Source: JADZAA01 sp039810485
GTDB taxonomy: Bacteria > Bacteroidota > Ignavibacteria > Kapaibacteriales > UBA961
Direction: 5' to 3'
DNA: 64,000 nt
NCBI GenBank assembly: GCA_039810485.1
Contig: JBDHXA010000005.1
Coordinates: 1-64,000 of the forward strand
Numbering within the stretch: position 1 is the stretch's first letter; every line of letters begins with the position of its first letter. The translations under genes were made by a program, and so were the position numbers. This document shows positions 37,079 through 46,265 of the stretch, piece by piece. A model generated the notes under the pieces. The model did not search any database. It was not told the DNA's origin and saw only the letters and a list, made by a program, of their open reading frames with translations.

Positions 37079-38827
37079 ATGGTGAATACACTGCAATCCG
37101 CAACAATTCCGGGCAAGGCAAGGCAGAATATAGCAGTAATGCTTTCGGAAAATGCTGAAAAATTTGCTGAAAAATTTATTTATTGTGAAAAAAATCAAAA
37201 CAATGAATATAAAGGGATTTTGTGGAAATCGTTTTATAATGATGCCCTAAATATAGCATGGAATCTGAAACAATCTGGGATTAAGAAAGGAACTAAAGTT
37301 GTTCTTTACTGTCCTAATTCTCTCAATATGCTACTTGCTGAATTGGCTATTATGTCAATAGGTGCTATAGCTGTTCCTATCTTTGCCTATTTCAAAAAAA
37401 ATACGTCAGAATTGCTGATAAATCATTCTGATGCCGAGTTCGTAATTTTAGCTGGTCAGTTTCAACTCAATGAAATGAGTCATGATCTACCCAAAATAAA
37501 ATTAGTGTGGTCATTTGATGATGTTGAGAATAATACTCCTTTTGCAGTTCAAAAATTTGCCGATTTATTAAAAGATCGAAACGACATTGATTTTGCCTTA
37601 GATATTAAAGCGCAGCCGAATGAAATATGTCTGAATATGTACACTTCTGGCACTATGGGGATTCCCAAATGCGTGCAGCTTACACATCAGAACATTCTTT
37701 CGCAGCAAGCATCAATTCACACGGTCTTAAATGTGACGGCAGACGACAGGTTCCTTTCCTATTTGCCTTGGCATCATAGCTTTGGCGGAATTTTTGAATT
37801 ATTCAGCGCATTACACAATGGAGCTACATATTATTTAGAGAGCAGCTTTGGAAAAGATGCCAAATCCATATTTGAAAATTGGAGAAAAGTTCTGCCAACA
37901 GTTTTCTTTAGCGTCCCAAAGGTTTATCAATCTCTTTTTGAGCTGGCCAAAGAAAGCATAGAGGCCGAAAATGTTTTTTTTAATTCAGGGCTCAAATTCA
38001 TTTTTACAGCTGCTGCAGCATTGCCTCAGCGACTATCAGATGAGTTTGAAAAACGTGGCATTGCCGTAATCGAGGGATGGGGGCTTACAGAAACATCGCC
38101 TTGCTGCACTCTCACAAATCCTAAGCTAAAACGCGAATCTGGAGTGGTTGGCATGCCTATTCCCGGCGTGAAAGTTCGAATTGCCGACGATGATGAGATT
38201 CAAGTAAGCGGTCCTAATGTGATGGCTGGTTATTACCAAAATCCAGAGGCAAATGCTGAAGCATTCACTGAAGACGGCTGGTATAGAACTGGTGACGTCG
38301 GCGCAATTACTGAAAATGGATTAAAGCTTGTTTCAAGAAAAGATCGAATTTTTAAACTGTCAAACGGAGAAAAAGTAATTCCGACAGACTTAGAAAAAGC
38401 TATTGAATTAAAATGTCATTATGTGCAATATGTTGTTGTTGCAGGAAGCGGCGAAGAATATCCCGTCGCTTTAATATTTCCGAATAGAAAACTGCTTGAA
38501 AATCCTGATCTTACGTTAAATACAGAGCAACAATGCGCTTGTCCGCAAAATATTAGCGAAATGGGGCGCTGTTTGCCGACCTGTCTTCAATTGGCAAATG
38601 ATTCAATAGGACAAAAATTCGCAAAAGTCAAATCTGTTGCAATTATAGACGATGTGCTTTCACTAGACAATAACATGCTGACTCCTTCAATGAAAGTTGC
38701 GCCTAAAAACGTTGTGGATAAGTATAAAACCCATTTAAAGAATCTTTATGGCGATAATGTGCCAACTGATGAAGAAGTGTATATCATTGAATTAGAACCT
38801 AAAAACAATTTGAAGCGATGTATATAA
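37079..38827 (+). CDS. AMP-forming acyl/aryl-CoA ligase, substrate uncertain
   Basis: A 582-residue adenylate-forming enzyme with the P-loop TSGTMGIPK, the GWGLTETSP motif and YRTGDVG. It would convert a carboxylate, ATP and CoA to an acyl-CoA. Located directly after bcrD, it is the only candidate in the window for activating benzoate or 4-hydroxybenzoate. However, the C-terminal part looks more like long-chain fatty-acid-CoA ligases than like benzoate-CoA ligases, which are about 50 residues shorter. A cysteine-rich segment (EQQCACPQN...GRCLPTC, near 480-500) is unusual and could bind a metal. The stop overlaps the next gene by 10 bases. Confidence 0.8.
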   Translation: MVNTLQSATIPGKARQNIAVMLSENAEKFAEKFIYCEKNQNNEYKGILWKSFYNDALNIAWNLKQSGIKKGTKVVLYCPNSLNMLLAELAIMSIGAIAVPIFAYFKKNTSELLINHSDAEFVILAGQFQLNEMSHDLPKIKLVWSFDDVENNTPFAVQKFADLLKDRNDIDFALDIKAQPNEICLNMYTSGTMGIPKCVQLTHQNILSQQASIHTVLNVTADDRFLSYLPWHHSFGGIFELFSALHNGATYYLESSFGKDAKSIFENWRKVLPTVFFSVPKVYQSLFELAKESIEAENVFFNSGLKFIFTAAAALPQRLSDEFEKRGIAVIEGWGLTETSPCCTLTNPKLKRESGVVGMPIPGVKVRIADDDEIQVSGPNVMAGYYQNPEANAEAFTEDGWYRTGDVGAITENGLKLVSRKDRIFKLSNGEKVIPTDLEKAIELKCHYVQYVVVAGSGEEYPVALIFPNRKLLENPDLTLNTEQQCACPQNISEMGRCLPTCLQLANDSIGQKFAKVKSVAIIDDVLSLDNNMLTPSMKVAPKNVVDKYKTHLKNLYGDNVPTDEEVYIIELEPKNNLKRCI

Positions 38828-40029
38828 TCAAATCAACAGATAAAATGAAAACAATAATGGGCGAATATTTTCGCTCATTAGAAACAGGTGAAAAGAAGAT
38901 TGCTTGGTGCACCAGCGTCGGACCTGCCGAACTTCTGCGATCATTTGGATTTGAAGTGTATTTTCCGGAAAATCACGGAGCATTGTTGGGAGCGACACGC
39001 ACAGCTATGGATGTAATTCCAGAAGCAGTAAAAAGCGGATATTCTGGTCATGTATGCTCATATACAACTGCTGATATTGGCTCATATTTAAGAAATGAAA
39101 CACCGCTAAAAAAGCACTATGGTCTGAAAGGACATCCCAAGCCAGACATAATCGCTTTCAACACCAATCAGTGCAGAGAAGTTCAAGATTGGTTTTATTT
39201 CTTTGCTAACGAGTTTGACTGTCCAATTGTAGGCATCACACCTCCGCGTCATTTGGAAGAAGTTAATCAAAAAGAAGTGGATTTGGTGGTTGAACAGTTC
39301 AAAGAAATGATACCGACTTGCGAGCATGTAAGCGGGCAGAAATATGACGAGGACAAATTCAAGGAAACTGTTCGCTTAAGCAAAGAAGCAACGCTGTTGT
39401 GGCAAAAGGTTCTGAAAACTTCTACAGCCATGAACGCCCCAATCAGCTTCTTTGACGGCACAATCCACATGGGTCCGATTGTAGTGCTTCGTGGAACCCA
39501 GATTGCCAAAGATTATTACGCTGAATTGCTTGCCGAGCTTGAAGAAAATGTAAAAAATAATATTGGATTTCTGCTTAAAGCGAGAACGCGAATCTTCTGG
39601 GAAGGAATGCCAATTTGGGGCAAACTTCGTATGCTGAGCGATTTATTTAATTCTAACGGAGCCGCAGTTGTTGCTTCAACCTATTGCAGTAGCTGGGTGT
39701 TCGATAAATTTGACGAGAACGATCCATGGAATTCGACTGCCAGAGCATACACGGAAATTTTTATCAATCGCGGCGAGAAGGCTAAAATGAAAATGCTGGG
39801 CGACTGGTTCAAGGAATACAGCATTGACGGCATTGTGTATCACGATTCAAAAACATGCTTTAATAATTCCAATGCCAAGTTTGGCATGCCGCAGCGCTTG
39901 AAAGAAATAACAGGAATTCCGGCGTTAGTTATTGAAGGTGATCTATGCGATTTAAGATTCTTCAGCGAGGGTCAAAGCATTACAAAAATTGAAACCTTTT
40001 TAGAACAGCTTGAAGAAAGCAAAGTATAA
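38818..40029 (+). CDS. Solitary 2-hydroxyacyl-CoA dehydratase/BcrB-like subunit
   Basis: A 403-residue member of the HgdB/BcrB/BcrC fold family, distinct from the two subunits at 32-35 kb. Cys31 (IAWCTSVGP), Cys80 (GHVCSYTTADIG) and Cys119 (NTNQCREVQDW) match the cluster-ligand pattern of the family. Normally such subunits come as alpha/beta pairs; here only one is encoded, followed 2 bases later by its likely activator, a fused protein. The single-subunit-plus-ASKHA arrangement recalls double-cubane-cluster reductases. The start overlaps the ligase end; an ATG at 38845 is an alternative. The substrate is unknown. Confidence 0.78.
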   Translation: MYIIKSTDKMKTIMGEYFRSLETGEKKIAWCTSVGPAELLRSFGFEVYFPENHGALLGATRTAMDVIPEAVKSGYSGHVCSYTTADIGSYLRNETPLKKHYGLKGHPKPDIIAFNTNQCREVQDWFYFFANEFDCPIVGITPPRHLEEVNQKEVDLVVEQFKEMIPTCEHVSGQKYDEDKFKETVRLSKEATLLWQKVLKTSTAMNAPISFFDGTIHMGPIVVLRGTQIAKDYYAELLAELEENVKNNIGFLLKARTRIFWEGMPIWGKLRMLSDLFNSNGAAVVASTYCSSWVFDKFDENDPWNSTARAYTEIFINRGEKAKMKMLGDWFKEYSIDGIVYHDSKTCFNNSNAKFGMPQRLKEITGIPALVIEGDLCDLRFFSEGQSITKIETFLEQLEESKV

Positions 40030-40031
40030 AA

Positions 40032-41876
40032 ATGAACAACAATCATAAAATACGGGTCGGCATTATTGGCTTAGGTCCTGTCGGAATGATTTTGGCTGTC
40101 AAACTTCAACAGGCGGGCTGTGAAGTTGCTTTGTGCATTCGAAACGAAATAAAGCGTATCAAAATTATTAATGAAGGCATAAAACTTGAAAATGTCTTTA
40201 ATGATACGGCATGTTTCTCTCATGTTTATAGCAATATTGAAGATTTTGCGCAGTTAGATCTTGATTACCTCATATTTGCTGTAAAATCCTATCACGTACC
40301 AGCTTTGCTTGGCGCTGCTTCTGCTCTAATCACCGAGAAACTCTCCATAATTGTCGCGCAAAATGGCATTGACACCGAACAGCTCTATGTGCATACATTC
40401 GGAGAAAGCAAATTAATCCGCATGGTGATAAATTTTGCTGGCAATCAAATCAATCCAAATACGGTAAAGGTAAGTTTTTTTACTCCGCCAAATTATTTAG
40501 GCTCAATTAATGACAACCGTAGAAAAGAAGCTGACTTGCTTGCTGAAATGCTAACATCGGCTAATTTAACAACCGAAGCAATAAGCGCTTTTGACTTAGT
40601 TAAAAAAGTTTGGCAAAAAACAATTCTTAACTCTTCGCTAAGCGCTTTGTGCGGCGTTGGCAGATTAACGATGGCTGAGGCAATGTCTGATCCGGATACT
40701 GTAGAATTGATAGAGCAAACGATCAATGAAGCAGTATTGGTGGCAGAAACCGAGAAAATCAAATTCGATGATAATTTTATCAGAGAATGTATGCGCTATC
40801 TAAAAAAAGGAGGCGATCACTTCCCTTCGTTAGCACTCGATTTGATAAACGGCAGAGAAACCGAAATTGAATTTTTTAATGGAAAAATCGTTGAATACGG
40901 CCGCAAACATTATGTGCGCGCCTCTCTAAATCTGTCATTTACCAATATGGTAAATGCGATGACTAATAAGAATATTATTTCGAGAATGCCCGGTATTACC
41001 AATGACGTCAATAAAAAAATTCTCAAAAAGGGGCTGACAGTCAGCAGTGAATCTCTCAATCAGTATAAAAGGTCGGATTGTTTCCTAGGTATTGACTTAG
41101 GCTCTGCTTACACCAAATTTACTGTAATAGATGACAATGGCAGTGCATTGTTCAGATATTTTCTTCCGACGCTAAATAGCGACAAGCAGGCGTTCAAAAA
41201 CGTAATGCAAACAATAAGCTCCAATTTTAACATCAGTTATAGTTGTGCCACCGGCTATGGACGCAAGCATTTTAATTTGTCGGATATTGTCAAAACAGAA
41301 ATAAACTGTGCATCGGCAGGAGTGTCGTTCGCTCATCATGGTGAAAAAAACATAATTGATATTGGCGGTGAGGACATCAAGATAATTCGCTGTGATAATG
41401 ATAATAATGTGCAAAACTTTTACATGAACGATAAATGCGCCGCCGGAACCGGCGCATTTCTTTCAGAAATCGCCGAGCGTGCCGCAATTAACATTGCAGA
41501 AATGAGCGCTCTTGCCTCTTTGTCAAGTTACGAGAAGGAACTTAATAGTTTTTGCACAGTTTTTGCCAAAACCGAAATTATGAATTGGATTTTTGAAGGT
41601 ATGTCCCTTGAGGATATTTCAAGAGGCGTCTATAATTCTATTGCCAATAAAATTGCCAAAATGAGAATAGATCCCGGAATTCCAACATTCATGATCGGCG
41701 GAGTAATTGCCCATCATCCATATCTGAAACATATCTTAGCCGAAAAATTTAATCTTAAAATAAATATTGTGGAAGCTCCGCAATACGTTGTGTCATATGG
41801 TGCTGCAGTTATTGCGGCAAAAATGTACAATAAAAAAGAAAAAGCAGAATTGGAATTAATTGAAGCAGAAAGTTAA
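40032..41876 (+). CDS. Ketopantoate-reductase-like dehydrogenase fused to an ASKHA activator ATPase
   Basis: A 614-residue two-domain protein. Residues 1-310 are a PanE/ApbA-type NAD(P)H dehydrogenase: GIIGLGPVGM at 10-19, Lys196 in the VWQKTILNSSL motif, and the DLINGRETEIEFFNG motif that forms the active site. Residues 351-605 are an HgdC/BcrD-type activator: GIDLGSAYTK (Asp355), IDIGGEDIKII, and cluster ligands Cys469 (DKCAAGTG) and Cys508 (SFCTVFAKTE), 39 residues apart. Both halves keep their key residues, so both are probably active. It follows the lone dehydratase-type subunit by 2 bases. I know no characterised protein with this architecture. PanE relatives include D-2-hydroxyacid dehydrogenases. 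Confidence 0.88.
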   Translation: MNNNHKIRVGIIGLGPVGMILAVKLQQAGCEVALCIRNEIKRIKIINEGIKLENVFNDTACFSHVYSNIEDFAQLDLDYLIFAVKSYHVPALLGAASALITEKLSIIVAQNGIDTEQLYVHTFGESKLIRMVINFAGNQINPNTVKVSFFTPPNYLGSINDNRRKEADLLAEMLTSANLTTEAISAFDLVKKVWQKTILNSSLSALCGVGRLTMAEAMSDPDTVELIEQTINEAVLVAETEKIKFDDNFIRECMRYLKKGGDHFPSLALDLINGRETEIEFFNGKIVEYGRKHYVRASLNLSFTNMVNAMTNKNIISRMPGITNDVNKKILKKGLTVSSESLNQYKRSDCFLGIDLGSAYTKFTVIDDNGSALFRYFLPTLNSDKQAFKNVMQTISSNFNISYSCATGYGRKHFNLSDIVKTEINCASAGVSFAHHGEKNIIDIGGEDIKIIRCDNDNNVQNFYMNDKCAAGTGAFLSEIAERAAINIAEMSALASLSSYEKELNSFCTVFAKTEIMNWIFEGMSLEDISRGVYNSIANKIAKMRIDPGIPTFMIGGVIAHHPYLKHILAEKFNLKINIVEAPQYVVSYGAAVIAAKMYNKKEKAELELIEAES

Positions 41877-41879
41877 CAA

Positions 41880-43076
41880 ATGAAAAAAGCGAATTCATTA
41901 ACACAAGAAGCAAGAATACCTTATGGAACATGGGGCGCAAGCTATTTTCCAGCTTGGCAGAGTTCTCCCTTAGCCGAGGTGAATATAGGCCAGTTTGCTG
42001 GTGAATCTATGGCGCGAATTTTATCCAAGAGAAGAGTTTCCACTTCGCATTTGGATTATCTGATGATAGGTTCAACCGTGCCTTGGCATTTCAAATTTTG
42101 GAATGCGACGGTTGTGGCTAATTGTATGGGAAGAAGGATTCCGGGTTTCCATATTGAGCAAGCTTGCGCAACGGGTTTGCAGGCTGTAGTGTTGGCTGCT
42201 ATGCAAGTACAGTCTGGAGCAAGCGAAACAGTAGGAGTTTTGACATTCGACAGAACGAGTGATTCGCCTGCAAGCGTTTTCCCTGAAAGAAGGGCTTATC
42301 GCAGAACAGAAGTAATGAGTGATGTGTGGGACAATTTCGGCTTTGACCCTTCTACCGAAAATGCTATGATTAGTTCGGCAGGTAATGTTGCAAGGAAATA
42401 TAAAATTGACAGAAAAGAAACTGATGAACTCACTGCATATCGTTACCAGCAATACTTTGAGGGGAAAGAAAACGGATTCCTTAACCGTGTAGCTATGCCC
42501 TTAGAAATATTGAATGTGCAAGGGAAATCAATGGGTATTATTAGCGAAGATGTGGGCGTGAGAAAAATTTCTCTTGATTCCCTTCGTGCCATGAAAGACC
42601 TTGATACTTGCGTAACAAGTGGCACACAAACTCATGCCGCCGATGGAATGGCAACTTTGCTTGTAACATCAGTAGATAAAGCGAAGGAAATCAGCCCAAG
42701 ACCTGAAATTAATATAAGTTTTGTGGCAAAAACAGAAGTTCGCGTGCTGCCATCATGCATGCCGGAAGCTCCCGCTTTTGCTGTCAAAAAATTATTAGAT
42801 AAAACAGGGCTTAATTTGGAAGATATGGCCGTTGTAAAAGATCATAATCCTTTTGCAGTCAATGATGCAGTATTCTCAAAAGTGATGAATTACGACTGGA
42901 AAAAAATGAATAACAACGGAAGCCCTTTAGTCTGGGGACATCCGCAAGGCCCTACGCTAACACGAGTTATCATTGAAGCTTTGGAAGAGGCGGTTGATCT
43001 TGGGGGCGGCTATGTTTTAGTGTTTGGCTGTGCTGCCGGCGATGTGGGAATTGCTTCAATTTTTAAGGTAAACTGA
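41880..43076 (+). CDS. Thiolase family acyltransferase
   Basis: A 398-residue thiolase. The nucleophile is Cys96 in EQACATGLQA, and the C-terminal GH motif (PLVWGHPQGPTLTR) and a late GCAAGD are the expected active-site loops, although both differ from the common GHPLGATG and CxGxG forms. It would cleave 3-oxopimeloyl-CoA to glutaryl-CoA and acetyl-CoA, the last step of the benzoyl-CoA pathway; this substrate is inferred from its place between bcr and had/oah/dch. It starts 3 bases after the fusion gene. Confidence 0.85.
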   Translation: MKKANSLTQEARIPYGTWGASYFPAWQSSPLAEVNIGQFAGESMARILSKRRVSTSHLDYLMIGSTVPWHFKFWNATVVANCMGRRIPGFHIEQACATGLQAVVLAAMQVQSGASETVGVLTFDRTSDSPASVFPERRAYRRTEVMSDVWDNFGFDPSTENAMISSAGNVARKYKIDRKETDELTAYRYQQYFEGKENGFLNRVAMPLEILNVQGKSMGIISEDVGVRKISLDSLRAMKDLDTCVTSGTQTHAADGMATLLVTSVDKAKEISPRPEINISFVAKTEVRVLPSCMPEAPAFAVKKLLDKTGLNLEDMAVVKDHNPFAVNDAVFSKVMNYDWKKMNNNGSPLVWGHPQGPTLTRVIIEALEEAVDLGGGYVLVFGCAAGDVGIASIFKVN

Positions 43077-43086
43077 CAAAAACGAT

Positions 43087-45177
43087 ATGAAGAAATCAAT
43101 AAGAAAATCAACACTTGAAGCCCTTGGATTGGGAACAGTTTCGGATATATTCAATAATGGGAAACTGCCTATTTCTTTAGAAGAAATGGTTGATAAGGTT
43201 TTTGGAGATAAAAATAATAGAGGTGCAATGGTCATTTCCGGTGCCGGTGGAATTGTTGGTGCCGGAAAAGTGATGCAATTCGCTTCAAGGCTTATGGAGT
43301 TTGATGTTCCAATCATTGCATTGGATTTACCGGGTGCGCCTGACGGAATTGCAAAACAGTACAAGGGTTTGCAGGCTTCTTTTGGAACGGAAGGAGCTAA
43401 CAATATCATGAAGAACATTATTAAATTGAATTATGATGGAAGTACATTGCCTACAACTTTAAAGCAATACAACCCTAAGTTTTTACTTGAAGCCATTCCC
43501 GAAAAATTAGAACTGAAAAAAGCACATTATGCTTTGTTTAGAAAGGAGTTTCCTGATATTCATATTTGGTCTGTAACTTCAGGTTTTCCTTCCAAGGAAT
43601 TAGGCGTTGGCATTGCTCATCCTGCATTTCCGCATGAGATAAACAAAATTTTTGAAATTGTTGAAGAAAAGCCGTCGGTACACACGCATCTGTTGTGGGC
43701 GATGGGTTTGATCCCCATGCAGGTTAGCGATGATTGGTCTTTTGTGCTTGATGTCTTTTTCTGCGGTTTGTTGCAGGCAAGCATCCAATTTTGTAACTAT
43801 ACCAATACACCATATTGGAAAGCTGATAAATATATTCGCCAAATTCTTGGACCAAATCCTTTTAGAGCGCATGATGTGATTGGCGCAAAAGGGTCTAATT
43901 TCCTGACATGGTCATGTTTATATCATCTGGGAAAAGAATATGGAGAACTCTTTGACCCAACAGCAGAGCTTACAGAAAGAAAAGACAGTGGACAAAATTG
44001 GTATCCCGCCAATCATTTAAGACCACTAGTAAACTGGCATTTGGATGGCGAACAGAGCGAAGAACTCAAAATCATTGTATATGGCGCATTGATACAGATG
44101 ACAACTATCATGCTGCATGAGAATCGCTCTGATCTAAGCACAATGTCGGCAATCGGCGAATTATGCGCCCAATTTACAAAAGGAGTGCCGGCTGTTATCC
44201 GCAAAATGGGAACAGAAAAGGCATTGGATTTAGTGGAAAAATATCATCGCCTTGTGCCTTTGGCTGCCAAAACAAAATGGTATCCCGATACTTTGCAGAA
44301 TCTGAACACGGCAGAATGGCAGCAGTTGTATGTAAACGCAGAGCATGACGGCACAAATGGTTATGTCTGCATTAGCAGAGAAAGCTACAACTATGATGTA
44401 AATGAAGAACTCAACCGTGCCATTGACTGGTTACATAAGGAAGGAATCAAAAAGGTGGTTCTAACTTCTGACTTCCATTTCTCGACACAGATGGTGGGAG
44501 CGGATACCACAGAGTTCTTCCCTGCTGTAACCAACAGCGATATTGGAGAAAAAATATCTTCGGATTGGTCAAAAACAGCTCGAAGATTTTACAATGAGTT
44601 TGAAACATCCATAGGTTTTGTGAATGGCAAGAGATGTATGGGTGGAATGTTGGAACTGATGATGCACTGCCAATATCTTATTGCACCTGAACAAGTAAAA
44701 TTTGCAATGCCGGAAGTAACACTGCCGGTGATTCCCGGAATGGAGGGCTGTCATTGGGTCTTTAGAAAAACAAGCAAAGAAAATCAAGCCAAAATGCTCG
44801 ATTTGCTTCTGAACGGAAAGCAAATTAATGCGAAGCAAGCGCAAGGTTTTCTTGTAGATTACACAAGCTCGCTTAATGATTGTTTGGCAATGGCAAAGAA
44901 TATTCTCGAAAATGGCGAAGCCTCATTGCCAAAGCGAAAAATTACAGAAGATGCAATTCCCGAAATTGCATCTGAAATAGAGAAAATAACATTGTCAGAT
45001 AATCCGCAATTTTTGTCAGCACAAAAAGAGATAGCCAATTGCATTATTGCTTCCTGCAATACAACCGCAGAAGAAGCGCTGCAAATTCAAGCGAAAATAT
45101 CGGCTAAATTTATGTCCGACCAATTATTTCGCAAAGGGAAAATAGGGGTTGAATATGATAAACTCAATCAAAACTAA
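43087..45177 (+). CDS. 3-Hydroxyacyl-CoA dehydrogenase/enoyl-CoA hydratase fusion (divergent)
   Basis: A 696-residue protein. The N-terminal half (about 45-330) resembles 3-hydroxyacyl-CoA dehydrogenases: a Rossmann loop (SGAGGIVGAGK), the segment FLLEAIPEKLELKK and a likely catalytic His in GIAHPAFPHEI. The C-terminal part (about 440-640) is a crotonase fold with the oxyanion segment RCMGGMLELMMH and a later EVTLPVIPGMEG. The order dehydrogenase then hydratase is the reverse of FadB and is known from archaeal-type fusions. A job in 3-hydroxypimeloyl-CoA oxidation is inferred from the cluster. The dehydrogenase motif is unusual, so reduced activity is possible. Confidence 0.72.
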   Translation: MKKSIRKSTLEALGLGTVSDIFNNGKLPISLEEMVDKVFGDKNNRGAMVISGAGGIVGAGKVMQFASRLMEFDVPIIALDLPGAPDGIAKQYKGLQASFGTEGANNIMKNIIKLNYDGSTLPTTLKQYNPKFLLEAIPEKLELKKAHYALFRKEFPDIHIWSVTSGFPSKELGVGIAHPAFPHEINKIFEIVEEKPSVHTHLLWAMGLIPMQVSDDWSFVLDVFFCGLLQASIQFCNYTNTPYWKADKYIRQILGPNPFRAHDVIGAKGSNFLTWSCLYHLGKEYGELFDPTAELTERKDSGQNWYPANHLRPLVNWHLDGEQSEELKIIVYGALIQMTTIMLHENRSDLSTMSAIGELCAQFTKGVPAVIRKMGTEKALDLVEKYHRLVPLAAKTKWYPDTLQNLNTAEWQQLYVNAEHDGTNGYVCISRESYNYDVNEELNRAIDWLHKEGIKKVVLTSDFHFSTQMVGADTTEFFPAVTNSDIGEKISSDWSKTARRFYNEFETSIGFVNGKRCMGGMLELMMHCQYLIAPEQVKFAMPEVTLPVIPGMEGCHWVFRKTSKENQAKMLDLLLNGKQINAKQAQGFLVDYTSSLNDCLAMAKNILENGEASLPKRKITEDAIPEIASEIEKITLSDNPQFLSAQKEIANCIIASCNTTAEEALQIQAKISAKFMSDQLFRKGKIGVEYDKLNQN

Positions 45178-45183
45178 AACGCA

Positions 45184-46242
45184 ATGAAAAAATTACAACA
45201 ATGGCAAATGACTGAACTGAAAGCTGACTTCAAGTTGGTTGAGTCAGAAATACCTTCGCTTAAAGAAGGCGAAGCTTTGATAAAAGTGGCCGGATGCGGC
45301 GTATGTCATACCGATCTAAGCTTTTGGCACGACGGAGTGCGAACAAAGAAAGAAATGCCTTTGACCCTAGGGCATGAAATCAGCGGAACTGTCATTGACG
45401 GTCCTAACCATTTGAAAGATAAGAATGTTATCATTCCCGCCGTGCTGCCTTGCGGCGACTGCGAACTATGCAATAAAGGCAGGAGCAATATGTGTCAGAA
45501 TCAATTAATGCCGGGCAATGACTTCCACGGAGGTTTCGCATCGCATATCGTGGTGCCGCACAAATTTTTGTGCCCTGTTCCTGATGCTGTTTTGCAGAAA
45601 TATAAATTAGAGGAATTGGCTGTAATAGCCGACGCCATTTCAACTCCGTATCAGGTTTTAAAAAAATCAGAATTAGAAAAAGGTGATTTAGCTATATGTA
45701 TTGGTGTTGGTGGTGTAGGAGTGTATGGTGCTCTGATAGCAAAAATCATGGGTGCAAAAGTGTTGGCTATTGACATCAACGATGAAAAGTTAGAGAAGGC
45801 AAAGAACAACGGTATTCATGCCACTCTCAATTCAAAAGGAATGGATACCAAGGAAGTTAAAGCCAAAGTAAAAGAAATTGCGAAAGAATTGGGCGCACCG
45901 AAGTATGGCTGGAAAATTTTTGAATTTTCTGGCACAACACCAGGCCAAGAACTAGCGTTCAATCTTTTAGCCTTTACATCAACTCTAAGTATAGTTGGCT
46001 TCACAATGAGTAAATTAGAGCTCAGATTAAGCAACCTTATGGCTTTTGATGCGAAAATTATCGGTACTTGGGGTTGCAAGCCCGAACTCTACGCAGAAGT
46101 TGTTGATTTGATTTCATCAGGCAAATTGGATATTAAAGATTTCGTACAAATATTTCCTATGAGTAAAATCAATGAAGTATTTCAAAACACTTTAGCACAT
46201 AAATACACCAAGCGTTCTGTATTAATTCCAGATTTCAATTAA
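45184..46242 (+). CDS. had: 6-Hydroxycyclohex-1-ene-1-carbonyl-CoA dehydrogenase
   Basis: A 352-residue zinc alcohol dehydrogenase family protein. The catalytic zinc site is seen in GCGVCHTDLSFW and LGHEISG, the structural zinc site in CGDCELCNKGRSNMC, and the NAD site in IGVGGVGVYG. Flanked by oah and dch, it should oxidise 6-hydroxycyclohex-1-ene-1-carbonyl-CoA to the 6-oxo compound (Thauera Had, BamQ of obligate anaerobes). It starts 6 bases after the upstream fusion gene. Confidence 0.9.
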   Translation: MKKLQQWQMTELKADFKLVESEIPSLKEGEALIKVAGCGVCHTDLSFWHDGVRTKKEMPLTLGHEISGTVIDGPNHLKDKNVIIPAVLPCGDCELCNKGRSNMCQNQLMPGNDFHGGFASHIVVPHKFLCPVPDAVLQKYKLEELAVIADAISTPYQVLKKSELEKGDLAICIGVGGVGVYGALIAKIMGAKVLAIDINDEKLEKAKNNGIHATLNSKGMDTKEVKAKVKEIAKELGAPKYGWKIFEFSGTTPGQELAFNLLAFTSTLSIVGFTMSKLELRLSNLMAFDAKIIGTWGCKPELYAEVVDLISSGKLDIKDFVQIFPMSKINEVFQNTLAHKYTKRSVLIPDFN

Positions 46243-46265
46243 ATAAAAAATATTAAACAATAGAA

